A stretch of DNA of 35,080 nucleotides from Gammaproteobacteria bacterium (GCA_024638445.1 JAHEKH010000018.1:1-35080), one strand, 5' to 3'; positions 21,438-31,848 are shown, numbered from the stretch's first letter. Translations and numbers: made by a program. The notes: generated by a model from the letters alone, not told the origin.

Positions 21438-24272
21438 TCAATCACCGAAAAGCCCGGCCCAGCGCTCGATCACCCGGGCCCGCTCGCGGGAAAACTCCTC
21501 CGCCGGAACAACACCGGGAGCATCGGCCAGCGCCAGGCGGTGCAGCCGCTGCCGGAAACGCCGATAAATGTCGGTCATTTCCGCCGCAATTCCGGCATCC
21601 AGTATGTCCGCATCCGCCAGTGCCTCCAGCTGCCGGATGTTGTCGCTGTAGCGCACCAGCTCGGGGTGCCCGGCGGCACCGGCCAGCACCCGGTACTGGA
21701 CCATGAACTCGATGTCGGTCAAACCGCCCGGGTCGCGCTTGATGTCGAATTGACCCGGTCCGCCGCCACGCAGTTCGCGGCGCATGCGGTCGCGCATTTC
21801 CAGCACGTCTTTGCGCAGCGTGGCAGGGTCGCGCGATGCGGTCAGCACTGCCCGGCGGATTGTCTCGAAGCGCCCGCACACCGCGTCGCTGCCGGCCAGC
21901 GCCCTTGCGCGCAGCAACGCCTGGTGTTCCCAGGTCCAGGCGGACTGTTGCTGGTAGTGCTCGAAGGCATTGACCGAACTGACCAGCGGGCCGCCCTTGC
22001 CGGAAGGACGCAGCCGCATATCGACTTCGTACAACACGCCGGCCGCGGTCGTCGTGCTCAGCATGTGCAGCAGGCGCTGGCCGAGGCGGGCGAAATAACG
22101 CACATTGTCGAGAGCATCGGGCCCATCGCTGCACTGGTTCTCGCCCTCCGAGTCGTGCAGCAGAACCAGGTCGAGATCCGAGGCATAGCCCAGCTCCAGC
22201 CCGCCGAGCTTGCCGTACCCGACGACCGCAAAACCCGCCTCGCGACGCACCTCGCCGGGACCGCAACCCGGACGACCATAGCGGCGGCGCATTTCGCCGG
22301 CGGCCAGCTCAACCGTCCGGGCCAGCACGAGCTCCGCGATATCGGTGAGACGATCGCTGACCTTCATTAGCGGCAGGGCACCGGACAGGTCCGAAACCGC
22401 CACCCGGAACACGGAGGCCTGCTGGAACAATCGCAACGCTTCCATCTGCCGCTCGAGGTCATCGTCCTCGACACCGTCAAATCGTTGCTGCAGCTCGGAA
22501 GCCAGGTCCGCGCGGGTGGGTGGCGTTTCGAAAATCCGCGGATCGATCAACTCGTCGAGCAGAATCGGGTGCTGTGCGACGCGACGGGCGATCCAGGGAC
22601 TGGCCGCACAAAGCGTCGCCAGTCGCTCCAGCACGGCGGTATTCTCGTTCAGCAAAGCAAAGTACGCGCTTCGCCGTCCAACCGCTGCGATGATGTTGAG
22701 CAGCTGGCTGACGACGGCGTCCGCCTGGTCCTGGCGGCCGGCCAGCCGCAGGATCTTGGGAATCAGCTCGTCGAGACGCTTGCGTCCGCGGCGGTCCAGG
22801 TGCCGGTACTGACTGCTGTCGTGAAGGGTCTTGAGCTGCCGCTTGACCACCGCCGGGTGAGCAAAACCCAGCTCCGCCAGCCGTTCCCCGGCAGCATCAC
22901 TGCCGGGATCCCCGGTCCACAGCGCCTTTATCACGTCGGTATGACCGGGATCACGGGTGACCGGCACGACGGATTCGAAATGGCGCGTTACGGTAGCGCG
23001 AACCTGTTCAAGCGTAGCGGCCAGGGCGTCCCAACTCTCGAGACCCATGGCATGAGCGACCCGGGCCCGGCCGGTTTCATCTTCGGGCAGCCGGTGAACC
23101 TGCTCGTCGCGCCAGAACTGCAGCCGGTTTTCCACCTGTCGCAGGAAAAAATAAGCATCAACCAATTCTCCGGCGACCGGCCCTTCGAGCCAGCGCTGCT
23201 CGGCGAGGCGCGGCAGTACCGCCAGCAGCGAGGGGTTGCGTAAGTCCGGGTCGGCGCCACCCCGGAGCAACTGGAAGCTCTGCGCAATAAACTCGATTTC
23301 GCGAATACCGCCCGGCCCCAGCTTGACGTCGTTGTGCCGGTCGCGGCTGTTGACGTCAGCGGCGATCAGCGCATGCATTTCGCGGAGCGACTCGATGACG
23401 CCGAAATCGAGATAACGACGATAGACAAAAGGCCTGACCAGCGCAGCGAACTGTTGCCGGCAATCGTCGCGGCCGTTGAGGGCCCGGGCCTTGACGTAGG
23501 CGTACCGCTCCCACTCCCTGCCATGTTGCTGCAGGTAGGTTTCAAAGGCAGCAAAACTCAGCGCCAGCGCACCGGTAGTGCCGAACGGGCGCAGCCGCGT
23601 ATCGACCCGAAACACGAAACCGTCACCGGTCGGCTGGTTGAGTATCCGGATCAGGTGCTGCGCAATGCGCGCGAAATAGCGGTCGCTTCCAAGCGGCCTT
23701 CCGCCGTCGCTGGTCCCGCTTTCGGGGTACAGGAACACCAGGTCGATATCGGACGAAAAATTGAGCTCGCCACCGCCGAGCTTGCCCATGGCAATGACGA
23801 TCAGTTCCTGCACATCGCCACTGCTGTCATACAGCTGACCATGCCGGGACTCAATTTTCGCCGTCGCCTGACGCAGCGCCGCACCGATGCAGGCCTCGGC
23901 CAGCCGAGACGTGGCCGACAGCGTTTCACGCAGACCGGCGCTGCCGACGAGATCGCGCCACGCAATCTGTGCCATAAGACGGTTTCGCAGCCGGCGTAGT
24001 TCGCCCATGAAGGCGTTCTCGTCTTCACCGATGTCGAGTGATTCGAACGCGGTCGCAATTGCCGGGGCCTGTGCCGACTCGGCCGGCAGCGCGGGGTGCC
24101 GCAGACACTGTGCCGCAACGAAATCACTGCAGGCGAAAACATGGCCTGCCAGGGCGTGCAGTTGCGGATCCGGCAATTCGCCCGCGGCATCCGCCCAGCG
24201 TTCTGCCTTCTGCGCGGCGGCAACCGCGAGTATGTCGGGAAGCGGATACTTCCCGCGGAGACCCTCGATCAT
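21438..24272 (-). CDS. glnE: Glutamine synthetase adenylyltransferase / adenylyl-removing enzyme
   Basis: GlnE switches glutamine synthetase off and on by adding or removing AMP at a tyrosine, under control of PII. The 944-residue length fits the family. Two nucleotidyltransferase domains are visible: an N-terminal one with MGKLGGGELNFSSDIDLVFL (removing activity) and a C-terminal one with YGKLGGLELGYASDLDLVLL (adding activity). Both keep the G-G-x-n-S-D-x-D-L metal site. Helical linker and PII-responsive regions lie between them and at the C-terminus. The gene is divergent from the DUF2914 gene across about 144 bp. It is followed by the small zinc-finger gene and hldD. Confidence 0.97.
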   Translation of the reverse strand: MIEGLRGKYPLPDILAVAAAQKAERWADAAGELPDPQLHALAGHVFACSDFVAAQCLRHPALPAESAQAPAIATAFESLDIGEDENAFMGELRRLRNRLMAQIAWRDLVGSAGLRETLSATSRLAEACIGAALRQATAKIESRHGQLYDSSGDVQELIVIAMGKLGGGELNFSSDIDLVFLYPESGTSDGGRPLGSDRYFARIAQHLIRILNQPTGDGFVFRVDTRLRPFGTTGALALSFAAFETYLQQHGREWERYAYVKARALNGRDDCRQQFAALVRPFVYRRYLDFGVIESLREMHALIAADVNSRDRHNDVKLGPGGIREIEFIAQSFQLLRGGADPDLRNPSLLAVLPRLAEQRWLEGPVAGELVDAYFFLRQVENRLQFWRDEQVHRLPEDETGRARVAHAMGLESWDALAATLEQVRATVTRHFESVVPVTRDPGHTDVIKALWTGDPGSDAAGERLAELGFAHPAVVKRQLKTLHDSSQYRHLDRRGRKRLDELIPKILRLAGRQDQADAVVSQLLNIIAAVGRRSAYFALLNENTAVLERLATLCAASPWIARRVAQHPILLDELIDPRIFETPPTRADLASELQQRFDGVEDDDLERQMEALRLFQQASVFRVAVSDLSGALPLMKVSDRLTDIAELVLARTVELAAGEMRRRYGRPGCGPGEVRREAGFAVVGYGKLGGLELGYASDLDLVLLHDSEGENQCSDGPDALDNVRYFARLGQRLLHMLSTTTAAGVLYEVDMRLRPSGKGGPLVSSVNAFEHYQQQSAWTWEHQALLRARALAGSDAVCGRFETIRRAVLTASRDPATLRKDVLEMRDRMRRELRGGGPGQFDIKRDPGGLTDIEFMVQYRVLAGAAGHPELVRYSDNIRQLEALADADILDAGIAAEMTDIYRRFRQRLHRLALADAPGVVPAEEFSRERARVIERWAGLFGD

Positions 24273-24359
24273 CTGGCGATTATCGCATCCCGTTCAGCGG
24301 CCTGCGCCCGTAAAGCCTTCCGTCTGCGCCCGTTCCCGCCAATTCCGCAGCTGGCTGCC

Positions 24360-24388
24360 TTGATCCTGCCTGCGGCCTGATCCATATT
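24360..24388 (+). promoter_or_regulatory. Candidate sigma70-like promoter for the DUF2914 membrane protein gene
   Basis: TTGATC (24360-24365), a 17-bp spacer and CATATT (24383-24388) lie about 30 bp before the ATG. Four of six bases match consensus in each box. Confidence 0.4.
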
Positions 24389-24416
24389 CATCCGTAACTT
24401 CGGCCCGGGAGCGGCC

Positions 24417-25670
24417 ATGTCCGGCGATTCCGACAATATCGACGACTCTGTAATCGAGGCACTGCGCCCGCAGGAGCGTCGCTATGACGTGGCAATCGAT
24501 AAAGACATGGTCCTGTCAGTCCTGCCCAACGGCGTAAAAACCTGGACCTGGGTATATGACGACCCGGATAACCCGCACCGCAAGACACTCGGGATCTACC
24601 CTGACATGACGCTCGAAGACGCCAGGAAATCGCTCGGCGCCGAAAAGGCCGCCTACCGGCAGGCCGACGAAGCCGAGCCTTCATTCGTGATTCGCGATGG
24701 CCGGATCGAACCCGCTCGGGGGGGTATCACCCGGTCGCAGCTGCCGATCATTGCCGGTGCCGTCGGCGCGGTCGTGGTTGCAGCCCTGGCCTGGCTGCTG
24801 TTCGGCCGTGGCGGAGATCCTGCGCCGGCGGCGGCAGGGGTCGCAGACACTCCGGCCGCCCCGGCACGCACCGCGCCTGAGCAAGCTGCGGCAACCACTG
24901 ATGCCGCGAAGCCGGCCATGGGGTCGCAGCCCGAGCAAGCGATGCCTGCAGGGCCGGACAACGGCAGCGCCACGGGAGGCAATCCATCTGCGGTCCCCGG
25001 TAGCGCAGACCCGATCGTTGCCGAGATGGAGGCGCAGGTCGCAGCGATTAACGAAAGGCTCAACGCCGAGCTGGAACGCATCAAGGCGATATCCGACGGC
25101 AACGCATCGAACACCCAGCCAGCAGTTACCGAAATCCCTGCGGCGGACAACGCCAGTCCTGACATCCAGCCGGCAGCGGCCGAAACGAACCGCCCTGCGC
25201 CCGCCCGCCAGCCCGCCGTAATTCCGCCGCCTGAGCCCGTACCGGCTGCACCGGTAACAGCAGCGCCGGTGACGGCGGCGGCGGTCTTGCCAGCCGCAGG
25301 GGAACCCGCCGCGCAACCGGTCACCGACCCGCGGGTGGCGCGGGCCATACTGACCACAACGGTGATCGACCGTGAACCGGCCGACGACCTCGGTAACACG
25401 CTGATCGGCAGCAGCGTCAGCGAACAGGTGTTCTACTTTTTCACCGAGTTACGCGACCTGGGCGGCCAGCGCGTTTACCACCGCTGGATTCATAACGGCA
25501 GCGTCATGGCCGAGGTGCCGTTTACCGTCGGCGAAGGCGCCTGGCGCTGGCGGGTCTACTCCAGCAAGACCTTCATTCCGGAGCTCGAGGGAGACTGGCG
25601 GGTCGATGTCGTGCTCGGCGACGGCACCCTCCTGCACAGCCAGCCGTTCCTGTACTCGATCGGCTACTAA
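24417..25670 (+). CDS. Single-pass membrane protein: integrase-arm-like N-domain, Pro/Ala linker, DUF2914-like C-domain
   Basis: The protein has 417 residues. Residues ~22-80 read like the arm-type DNA-binding domain found at the N-terminus of P4-type tyrosine integrases: LSVLPNGVKTWTWVY, then KTLGIYPDMTLEDARK. No recombinase catalytic domain follows. A membrane helix (109-130, IIAGAVGAVVVAALAWLLFG) comes next, then a long Pro/Ala-rich, probably disordered region (~131-310) with a short coiled-coil-like stretch (~205-233). The C-terminal domain (~315-417; DREPADDL, FYFFTELRDLGGQRVYHRW, WRWRVYSSKTF) resembles DUF2914. The topology is likely N-in, C-periplasmic. It has a GGGAG ribosome site and its own terminator, so it is monocistronic. 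The function is unknown; it could be a sensor or a DNA-to-membrane tether, but this is speculation. Confidence 0.8.
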   Translation: MSGDSDNIDDSVIEALRPQERRYDVAIDKDMVLSVLPNGVKTWTWVYDDPDNPHRKTLGIYPDMTLEDARKSLGAEKAAYRQADEAEPSFVIRDGRIEPARGGITRSQLPIIAGAVGAVVVAALAWLLFGRGGDPAPAAAGVADTPAAPARTAPEQAAATTDAAKPAMGSQPEQAMPAGPDNGSATGGNPSAVPGSADPIVAEMEAQVAAINERLNAELERIKAISDGNASNTQPAVTEIPAADNASPDIQPAAAETNRPAPARQPAVIPPPEPVPAAPVTAAPVTAAAVLPAAGEPAAQPVTDPRVARAILTTTVIDREPADDLGNTLIGSSVSEQVFYFFTELRDLGGQRVYHRWIHNGSVMAEVPFTVGEGAWRWRVYSSKTFIPELEGDWRVDVVLGDGTLLHSQPFLYSIGY

Positions 25671-25682
25671 AAAACACCCGCC

Positions 25683-25715
25683 CAAAAAAAACCCCGGCCG
25701 AAGCCGGGGTTTTTT
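25683..25715. terminator. Bidirectional intrinsic terminator
   Basis: CCCCGGC-CGAA-GCCGGGG (25692-25698 / 25703-25709) has an A8 tract on the left and T6 on the right. It lies between the convergent DUF2914 and groL stops and can serve both. Confidence 0.92.
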
Positions 25716-25762
25716 GCGCTGCGAGCAGCTCGCGACCACCTGGCAGTCGCGTGGCGGGCGAT

Positions 25763-27720
<1,958 letters not shown>

Positions 27721-27773
27721 CGCTTATCTCCTAAATTTCAGTAACTTACGGATTCTGATTGAGTGCTGTTTTG

Positions 27774-27800
27774 TTAGCACTCCCCTGAAAAGAGTGCTAA
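27774..27800 (-). promoter_or_regulatory. CIRCE operator (HrcA binding site) of groES-groEL
   Basis: TTAGCACTC-N9-GAGTGCTAA is a perfect match to the CIRCE consensus. It begins at the -10 box of the groS promoter, so a bound HrcA would block initiation. An additional half-site GAGTGCT (27761-27767) lies 9 bases nearer to groS and can pair with the adjacent AGCACTC (27776-27782). Confidence 0.95.
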
Positions 27801-27827
27801 TTCTAGCGATGGCGCGGCCCCAGTCAA
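27800..27827 (-). promoter_or_regulatory. sigma70-type promoter of groES-groEL
   Basis: The minus strand shows TTGACT (27827-27822), a 16-bp spacer and TAGAAT (27805-27800), with five of six consensus bases in each box. It directly abuts the CIRCE element. No separate sigma32-type promoter was recognised. Confidence 0.75.
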
Positions 27828-27898
27828 GCCCCGCCGTGACAGGCACCGGCCGGGTCGCTAAGCTGCGCGCTCGACGCCCCTCCCTGGGAACCCTATTA

Positions 27899-28231
27899 AT
27901 GAGTCATCCTGACGTGCTGCTGGTCCTGTCTACCTGCCCCGATATGGCGACCGCCCGGCGTCTGGCCGGTGTCATGGTCGAGCGGCGGCTGGCGGCCTGT
28001 GTCAACCAGCTGCCGGGCCTCGGCTCGACCTACCGCTGGGAGGGCAAGGTCGCGCACGAGAAGGAGGTGCTGCTGCTGATCAAGACGACAGCGGAGCGCT
28101 ACCCAGCACTGGCACAAACGCTGGCCGAACTGCATCCTTATGAACTTCCCGAAATCGTGGCAGTCCCTGTGACTACCGGTCTGCCCGGTTATCTGGCCTG
28201 GGTGGCCGAACAGACAACGGACCCTGCATGA
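27899..28231 (+). CDS. cutA: Divalent-cation tolerance protein CutA
   Basis: CutA is a small trimeric protein linked to copper and other divalent-metal tolerance; its exact role is debated. The 110-residue protein contains VLSTCPDMATARRLAGVMVERRLAACVN, YRWEGKVAHEKEVLLLIKT and LHPYELPEIVAVPV, the family signatures. The ORF track begins at 27449, but that extension runs antisense through groS; the real start is the ATG at 27899 with MSHPDVLLVL. The stop overlaps the dsbD start as ATGA, implying coupled translation. The cutA-dsbD pairing also occurs in E. coli. Confidence 0.96.
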   Translation: MSHPDVLLVLSTCPDMATARRLAGVMVERRLAACVNQLPGLGSTYRWEGKVAHEKEVLLLIKTTAERYPALAQTLAELHPYELPEIVAVPVTTGLPGYLAWVAEQTTDPA

Positions 28232-30429
28232 CTAGAACCTGGCTCGTTATTCTCCTGATACCGCTGGTGGCCGGCGCCGCAGACGTGGTGCCGCCGGACG
28301 AAGCGTTCGGCTACACCGTCACCGCCGACGCCGACGAGCTCCGGATCGACTGGCGCATCCTGCCGGGCTATTACCTTTACCGCCACCGGTTTGGCTTCGA
28401 AAGCGAAACCGACGGCGTCGTGCTGGACGAGCCGCACATCCCCCGGGGCAAGAAAAAAGTCGACGAGTTTTTCGGCGAATCCGAGGTCTACCGCGACTCG
28501 CTGCGTGTCGTACTGCCCTACTCCACAGGTGCCGACGGCCCGACGCGGATGACCCTGGTACTCAAATCGCAGGGTTGTGCCGACATCGGGCTTTGTTATC
28601 CGCCCCAGACCTGGCGCGCCGAAGTCGCGCTGCCGGCGCGCGTGGCGACCGCCGACACGGCACCCGGTGGTGTCGACCTCATGGCGCTGCTGCAGGATGA
28701 ACCGGTCGAGACCGTCGGTGAGTTCCTGCACCCCGACGAAGCCTTCCGCTTCATCGCCGAGATGGACGGCGACTACACGCTCAGCGTCAGTTTCGATATC
28801 GCCGAAGGCTATTACCTGTATCGCGACAAGTTCAGCTTTGCTACTGACAGCGGTTTGGTGCAGTTCGGCGCACCACGGCTTCCGGCCGGCGTACCAAAAA
28901 CAGACGAGTACTTCGGTGAAACGGAAGTCCTCTACAACCGTGCCGGGCTGTCGGTGCCGTTGTCCCGCGCCAGCCCCGACGCCGGAGATTTCGAGATCAC
29001 TGTAGGATTCCAGGGTTGCGCCGAGGACGGCATCTGTTACCCGCCGATGACCCGCCAGACCGCCGTCATTCTTCCGGCAGCAACCACCGAGCCGCCACCG
29101 GAATTTGCCGCCGATACACCGGTCAGCGAGCAGGACCGGCTGGCTGAGCTGATCCGCAGTGGCAACCTCGGCCTGGTCGCCGCGAGCTTTTTCGGTTTGG
29201 GGCTGCTGCTTGCCTTCACACCGTGCGTCTTCCCGATGGTGCCCATACTCTCCGGCATCATCGTCGGCCAGGGACCGGACATCACGACACGGCGCGCTTT
29301 CACGCTGTCGCTGATCTATGTGCTGGCCATGGCCGTGACCTACACGGCTGCCGGTGTCGTCGCCGCGTCGCTGGGCCAGAACCTGCAGGCATTTTTCCAG
29401 CAACCGGCGGTGATCATCGTCTTCAGCCTGATTTTTATCGCGCTTGCGCTGGCGATGTTTGGCACCTACGAGTTCCAGATGCCGGCCGCGCTGCAAAACC
29501 GGCTGAACGAGATGAGCAATCGTCAAAGCGGCGGTACGCTGATCGGCGTCGGCATCATGGGCGTGTTGTCGGCCCTGATCGTCGGCCCCTGTGTCGCCGC
29601 CCCGCTGGCCGCGGCGCTGATCGTGCTGGGGCAGAGCGGCGACCCGGTGCGCGGCGGGCTGGCGCTGTTCACGATGAGCCTGGGCATGGGCGCCCCGTTA
29701 CTGGTATTCGGCGCATCGGCGGGTCACCTGTTACCCCGGGCCGGCGCCTGGATGACCGCCATTCGCGGCGCGTTTGGCGTCCTGATGCTGGGCATCGCCA
29801 TCTGGATGCTGTCCCGCATCCTGCCCGATGCCGTCACGATGTTCCTGTGGGCCGGGCTGGTCCTGATGACCGGGATTTTCATGGGCGCGTTCTCGCCGCT
29901 GCCCGAGAACAGCGACACCCGCCACAAGCTGGCCAAGGGCGCGGGGCTTATCGCAGTGGTTTACGGCATCCTGCTCGTAATCGGTGCCGCCACCGGCGGC
30001 AGCGATCCGTTGCGGCCGCTGCACGGCTCGACGCTGACCTCCTCCGGAGAAGCACGGCCCCACCTGGAGTTCAGGCGCATCAAGAGTCTCGACGACCTGC
30101 AGGAAGAGATTCGCCTGGCCAGCGCCTCGGACCGCGGCGTGATGCTCGACTTCTATGCCGACTGGTGTGTCGAGTGCAAGAAGATGGAAAAAACGACCTT
30201 CGAAAGCCCGGCCGTGCTCGCCGCACTCGGAGACACCGTGCTGCTGCAGGCCGACGTTACCGACAACGACGATATCGACCGCGCGCTTCTGAACCATTTT
30301 GGAATCTTTGGTCCACCGACGATCGTGTTATTCGGCAGCAACGGGCTGGAGCAGAAAAACCTGCGCGTCGTCGGCTACATGGGCGCCGAGGAATTCGCGG
30401 CGGTCGTGCGTGCGGCGGGTGCGCAATGA
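28228..30429 (+). CDS. dsbD: Thiol:disulfide interchange protein DsbD with two tandem N-terminal domains
   Basis: DsbD passes electrons from cytoplasmic thioredoxin to periplasmic reductases. The 733-residue protein is about 170 longer than E. coli DsbD (565). After a signal peptide ending near AGA, the periplasmic alpha domain occurs twice. Copy 1 has C117 and C123 (QGCADIGLCYPP); copy 2 has C264 and C270 (QGCAEDGICYPP). Both also carry DEAF, GYYLYR and a DE(F/Y)FGE(S/T)EV segment. The eight-helix beta domain carries C333 (FTPCVFPM) and C455 (GPCVAAP). The C-terminal thioredoxin-like gamma domain has W-C647-V-E-C650. All redox cysteines are present. It overlaps cutA and the TlpA-like gene by ATGA at both ends. 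Confidence 0.97.
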   Translation: MTRTWLVILLIPLVAGAADVVPPDEAFGYTVTADADELRIDWRILPGYYLYRHRFGFESETDGVVLDEPHIPRGKKKVDEFFGESEVYRDSLRVVLPYSTGADGPTRMTLVLKSQGCADIGLCYPPQTWRAEVALPARVATADTAPGGVDLMALLQDEPVETVGEFLHPDEAFRFIAEMDGDYTLSVSFDIAEGYYLYRDKFSFATDSGLVQFGAPRLPAGVPKTDEYFGETEVLYNRAGLSVPLSRASPDAGDFEITVGFQGCAEDGICYPPMTRQTAVILPAATTEPPPEFAADTPVSEQDRLAELIRSGNLGLVAASFFGLGLLLAFTPCVFPMVPILSGIIVGQGPDITTRRAFTLSLIYVLAMAVTYTAAGVVAASLGQNLQAFFQQPAVIIVFSLIFIALALAMFGTYEFQMPAALQNRLNEMSNRQSGGTLIGVGIMGVLSALIVGPCVAAPLAAALIVLGQSGDPVRGGLALFTMSLGMGAPLLVFGASAGHLLPRAGAWMTAIRGAFGVLMLGIAIWMLSRILPDAVTMFLWAGLVLMTGIFMGAFSPLPENSDTRHKLAKGAGLIAVVYGILLVIGAATGGSDPLRPLHGSTLTSSGEARPHLEFRRIKSLDDLQEEIRLASASDRGVMLDFYADWCVECKKMEKTTFESPAVLAALGDTVLLQADVTDNDDIDRALLNHFGIFGPPTIVLFGSNGLEQKNLRVVGYMGAEEFAAVVRAAGAQ

Positions 30430-30956
30430 AAACCCAGAATCTCATCCTTTACGTCGCCCTGGTCGCCGCTTCCGTGACGGGCGGCTACCTCTACTACCAG
30501 GCCAAGGCCGACAATACCGAGGTGAAAGCGAAAGCGACGCTGCGCCCGGTTTTCTCTCTGCCGGATATCGACGGCACCCCGCGCTCGATCACCGAGTGGG
30601 ACGGCAAGGCGATGGTGGTCAATTTCTGGGCGACCTGGTGCGCCCCCTGCCGTCGCGAAATCCCGGTGCTGGTGGCTATGCACGACGAGCTGCTGGCCGA
30701 CGACATCCAGATCATCGGTATTGCCATGGACGACCCCGCGGCCGTCGCCGAGTTCGCGAAAGAGACCGAATTTAATTACCCGGTGCTGGTCGGCGAACAG
30801 GAAGCGGTCGACGCTGCGGAGGGCTTTGGCATCGAGGTGATGGCGCTGCCGCTGACTGTTTTCACCGACCACGACGGCCGCATCATAGAAATCCACGCCG
30901 GCGAACTGACGCAAGACGACCTGGTGGCAGCCACCCTGCCGCTGCGTCAGCAATGA
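30426..30956 (+). CDS. Membrane-anchored TlpA/ResA-like thioredoxin
   Basis: The 176-residue protein has an N-terminal signal-anchor (about 6-25) and a periplasmic thioredoxin fold of the AhpC/TSA-Redoxin (TlpA, ResA, CcmG) type. The active site is WATWCAPCRREIP, and the cis-proline segment is MALPLTVFTD. It begins within the dsbD stop (ATGA), so it is probably translated with DsbD and may receive electrons from it. Likely roles are reduction of apocytochrome c, metal-site thiols or other periplasmic disulfides; the client cannot be named from sequence. Its stop is followed by a 55-bp gap with a strong ribosome site for the next gene. Confidence 0.92.
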   Translation: MKTQNLILYVALVAASVTGGYLYYQAKADNTEVKAKATLRPVFSLPDIDGTPRSITEWDGKAMVVNFWATWCAPCRREIPVLVAMHDELLADDIQIIGIAMDDPAAVAEFAKETEFNYPVLVGEQEAVDAAEGFGIEVMALPLTVFTDHDGRIIEIHAGELTQDDLVAATLPLRQQ

Positions 30957-31011
30957 TCCCGATTACGGGCGCCGGCCAACAGCCAGCCCGCCTGCAACAG
31001 GAGGTGACACG

Positions 31012-31428
31012 ATGAGTTACCGCGGCAGCTGCCTCTGCGGCAAAGTAACCTACGAGATCGACGAATTCCTGCCGGGCGTAGCGCACTGCCATTGCTCGAT
31101 GTGCCGCAAGTTTCACGGCGCCGCCTTTGCGACGATCGCCTCGGTCGCCGCCGACCAGTTCCACTGGCTCACTGGCGAAGCGGACCTGCAGGGCTATACG
31201 GCACCGAACGGCACCACCCGCACCTTCTGCCGCCACTGTGGCTCCAGCCTGCGCTTCCACAGCCCACGCGCCCCGCAGGACGAAGTCGAAATCGCCCTGG
31301 GCACCCTCGATGACGACTGCCCGGTAAAACCCAGCGCCCACATCTTTGTCGCCTCAGGCGCCAGCTGGACCGAACTGCACGACCCCCTGCCCAGGTTCTC
31401 CGCCGGCCGCAACTCCGACCGCATCTGA
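31012..31428 (+). CDS. GFA-family zinc protein (formaldehyde-activating-enzyme-like)
   Basis: The 138-residue protein has the GFA/CENP-V fold signature: [11 protein letters not shown] near the N-terminus, [15 protein letters not shown], and [11 protein letters not shown]. These give the seven cysteines expected to bind two zinc ions. Family members were first linked to glutathione-formaldehyde adduct formation, but most have no proven reaction and this one should not be called an enzyme with confidence. It has an excellent GGAGGTGA ribosome site. It lies between the dsbD operon and aroQ, where some related genomes lack a gene, and is followed by a hairpin and the tandem repeat. Confidence 0.9.
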   Translation: MSYRGSCLCGKVTYEIDEFLPGVAHCHCSMCRKFHGAAFATIASVAADQFHWLTGEADLQGYTAPNGTTRTFCRHCGSSLRFHSPRAPQDEVEIALGTLDDDCPVKPSAHIFVASGASWTELHDPLPRFSAGRNSDRI

Positions 31429-31474
31429 GCCGGGCCTGCAGGTTCCCGTCGGCCCGCGACGCTTCCGCGGTAAC

Positions 31475-31505
31475 GCCGCCGACAAATCAAAATTTGCCTG
31501 GCGGC
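31475..31505. other. Nested inverted repeat after the GFA gene
   Basis: GCCGCC-GA-CAAAT-CAAA-ATTTG-CCT-GGCGGC pairs as an 11-bp two-part hairpin 47 bases after the GFA stop. It has no T-run, so if it acts in RNA it may be a stability or Rho-related structure rather than an intrinsic terminator. Confidence 0.45.
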
Positions 31506-31520
31506 AGTCGTTTCGTCCGC

Positions 31521-31848
31521 GCGCATCAACCCGCGTTGCGAACGCAAAGCGTTCGCCACTCCGGCCCTCTTCAACAATCCCCACCCTCGCGGCGCCATGC
31601 GGTGGGGAGGTGGCCAGTCCGGCGTCGTGGCCGGCCGTCGCGCATCAACCCGCGTGGCGAACGCAGCGTTCGCCACTCCGGCCCTCTTCAACAATCCCCA
31701 CCCTCGCGGCGCCATGCGGTGGGGAGGTGGCCTGTCCGGCGTCGTGGCCGGCCGTCGCACATCAACCCGCGTGGCGAACGCAGCGTTCGCCACTCCGACC
31801 CTCTTCAACAATCCCCACCCTCGCGGCGCCATGCGGTGGGGAGGTGGC
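31521..31848. repeat. Imperfect tandem repeat, 117-119 bp unit, about 2.8 copies
   Basis: Units begin at 31521, 31640 and 31757; the third is truncated near 31848. Copies differ at only a few positions. Each full unit holds two inverted repeats: GTGGCGAACGC-A-GCGTTCGCCAC (with a 3-base loop version in unit 1) and CCCCACC-N15-GGTGGGG. The block fills most of the 482-bp gene-free stretch between GFA and aroQ. Open frames across it (such as 31194-31832 minus) give repetitive peptides such as [19 protein letters not shown], with no sign of being expressed. It resembles a hairpin-type interspersed repeat expanded in tandem. It is not a CRISPR: there are no unique spacers. Confidence 0.9.

Noticed and set aside
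31194-31832. Minus-strand repetitive ORF ([19 protein letters not shown] repeats)
   Set aside because: It is a by-product of the tandem repeat, whose unit lengths (119 and 117) are multiples of three only in part, and it runs on into the antisense of GFA. No ribosome site was seen.
31521-31848. Possible CRISPR array
   Set aside because: Units are 117-119 bp with no unique spacers, only about 2.8 copies, and no cas genes in the window.
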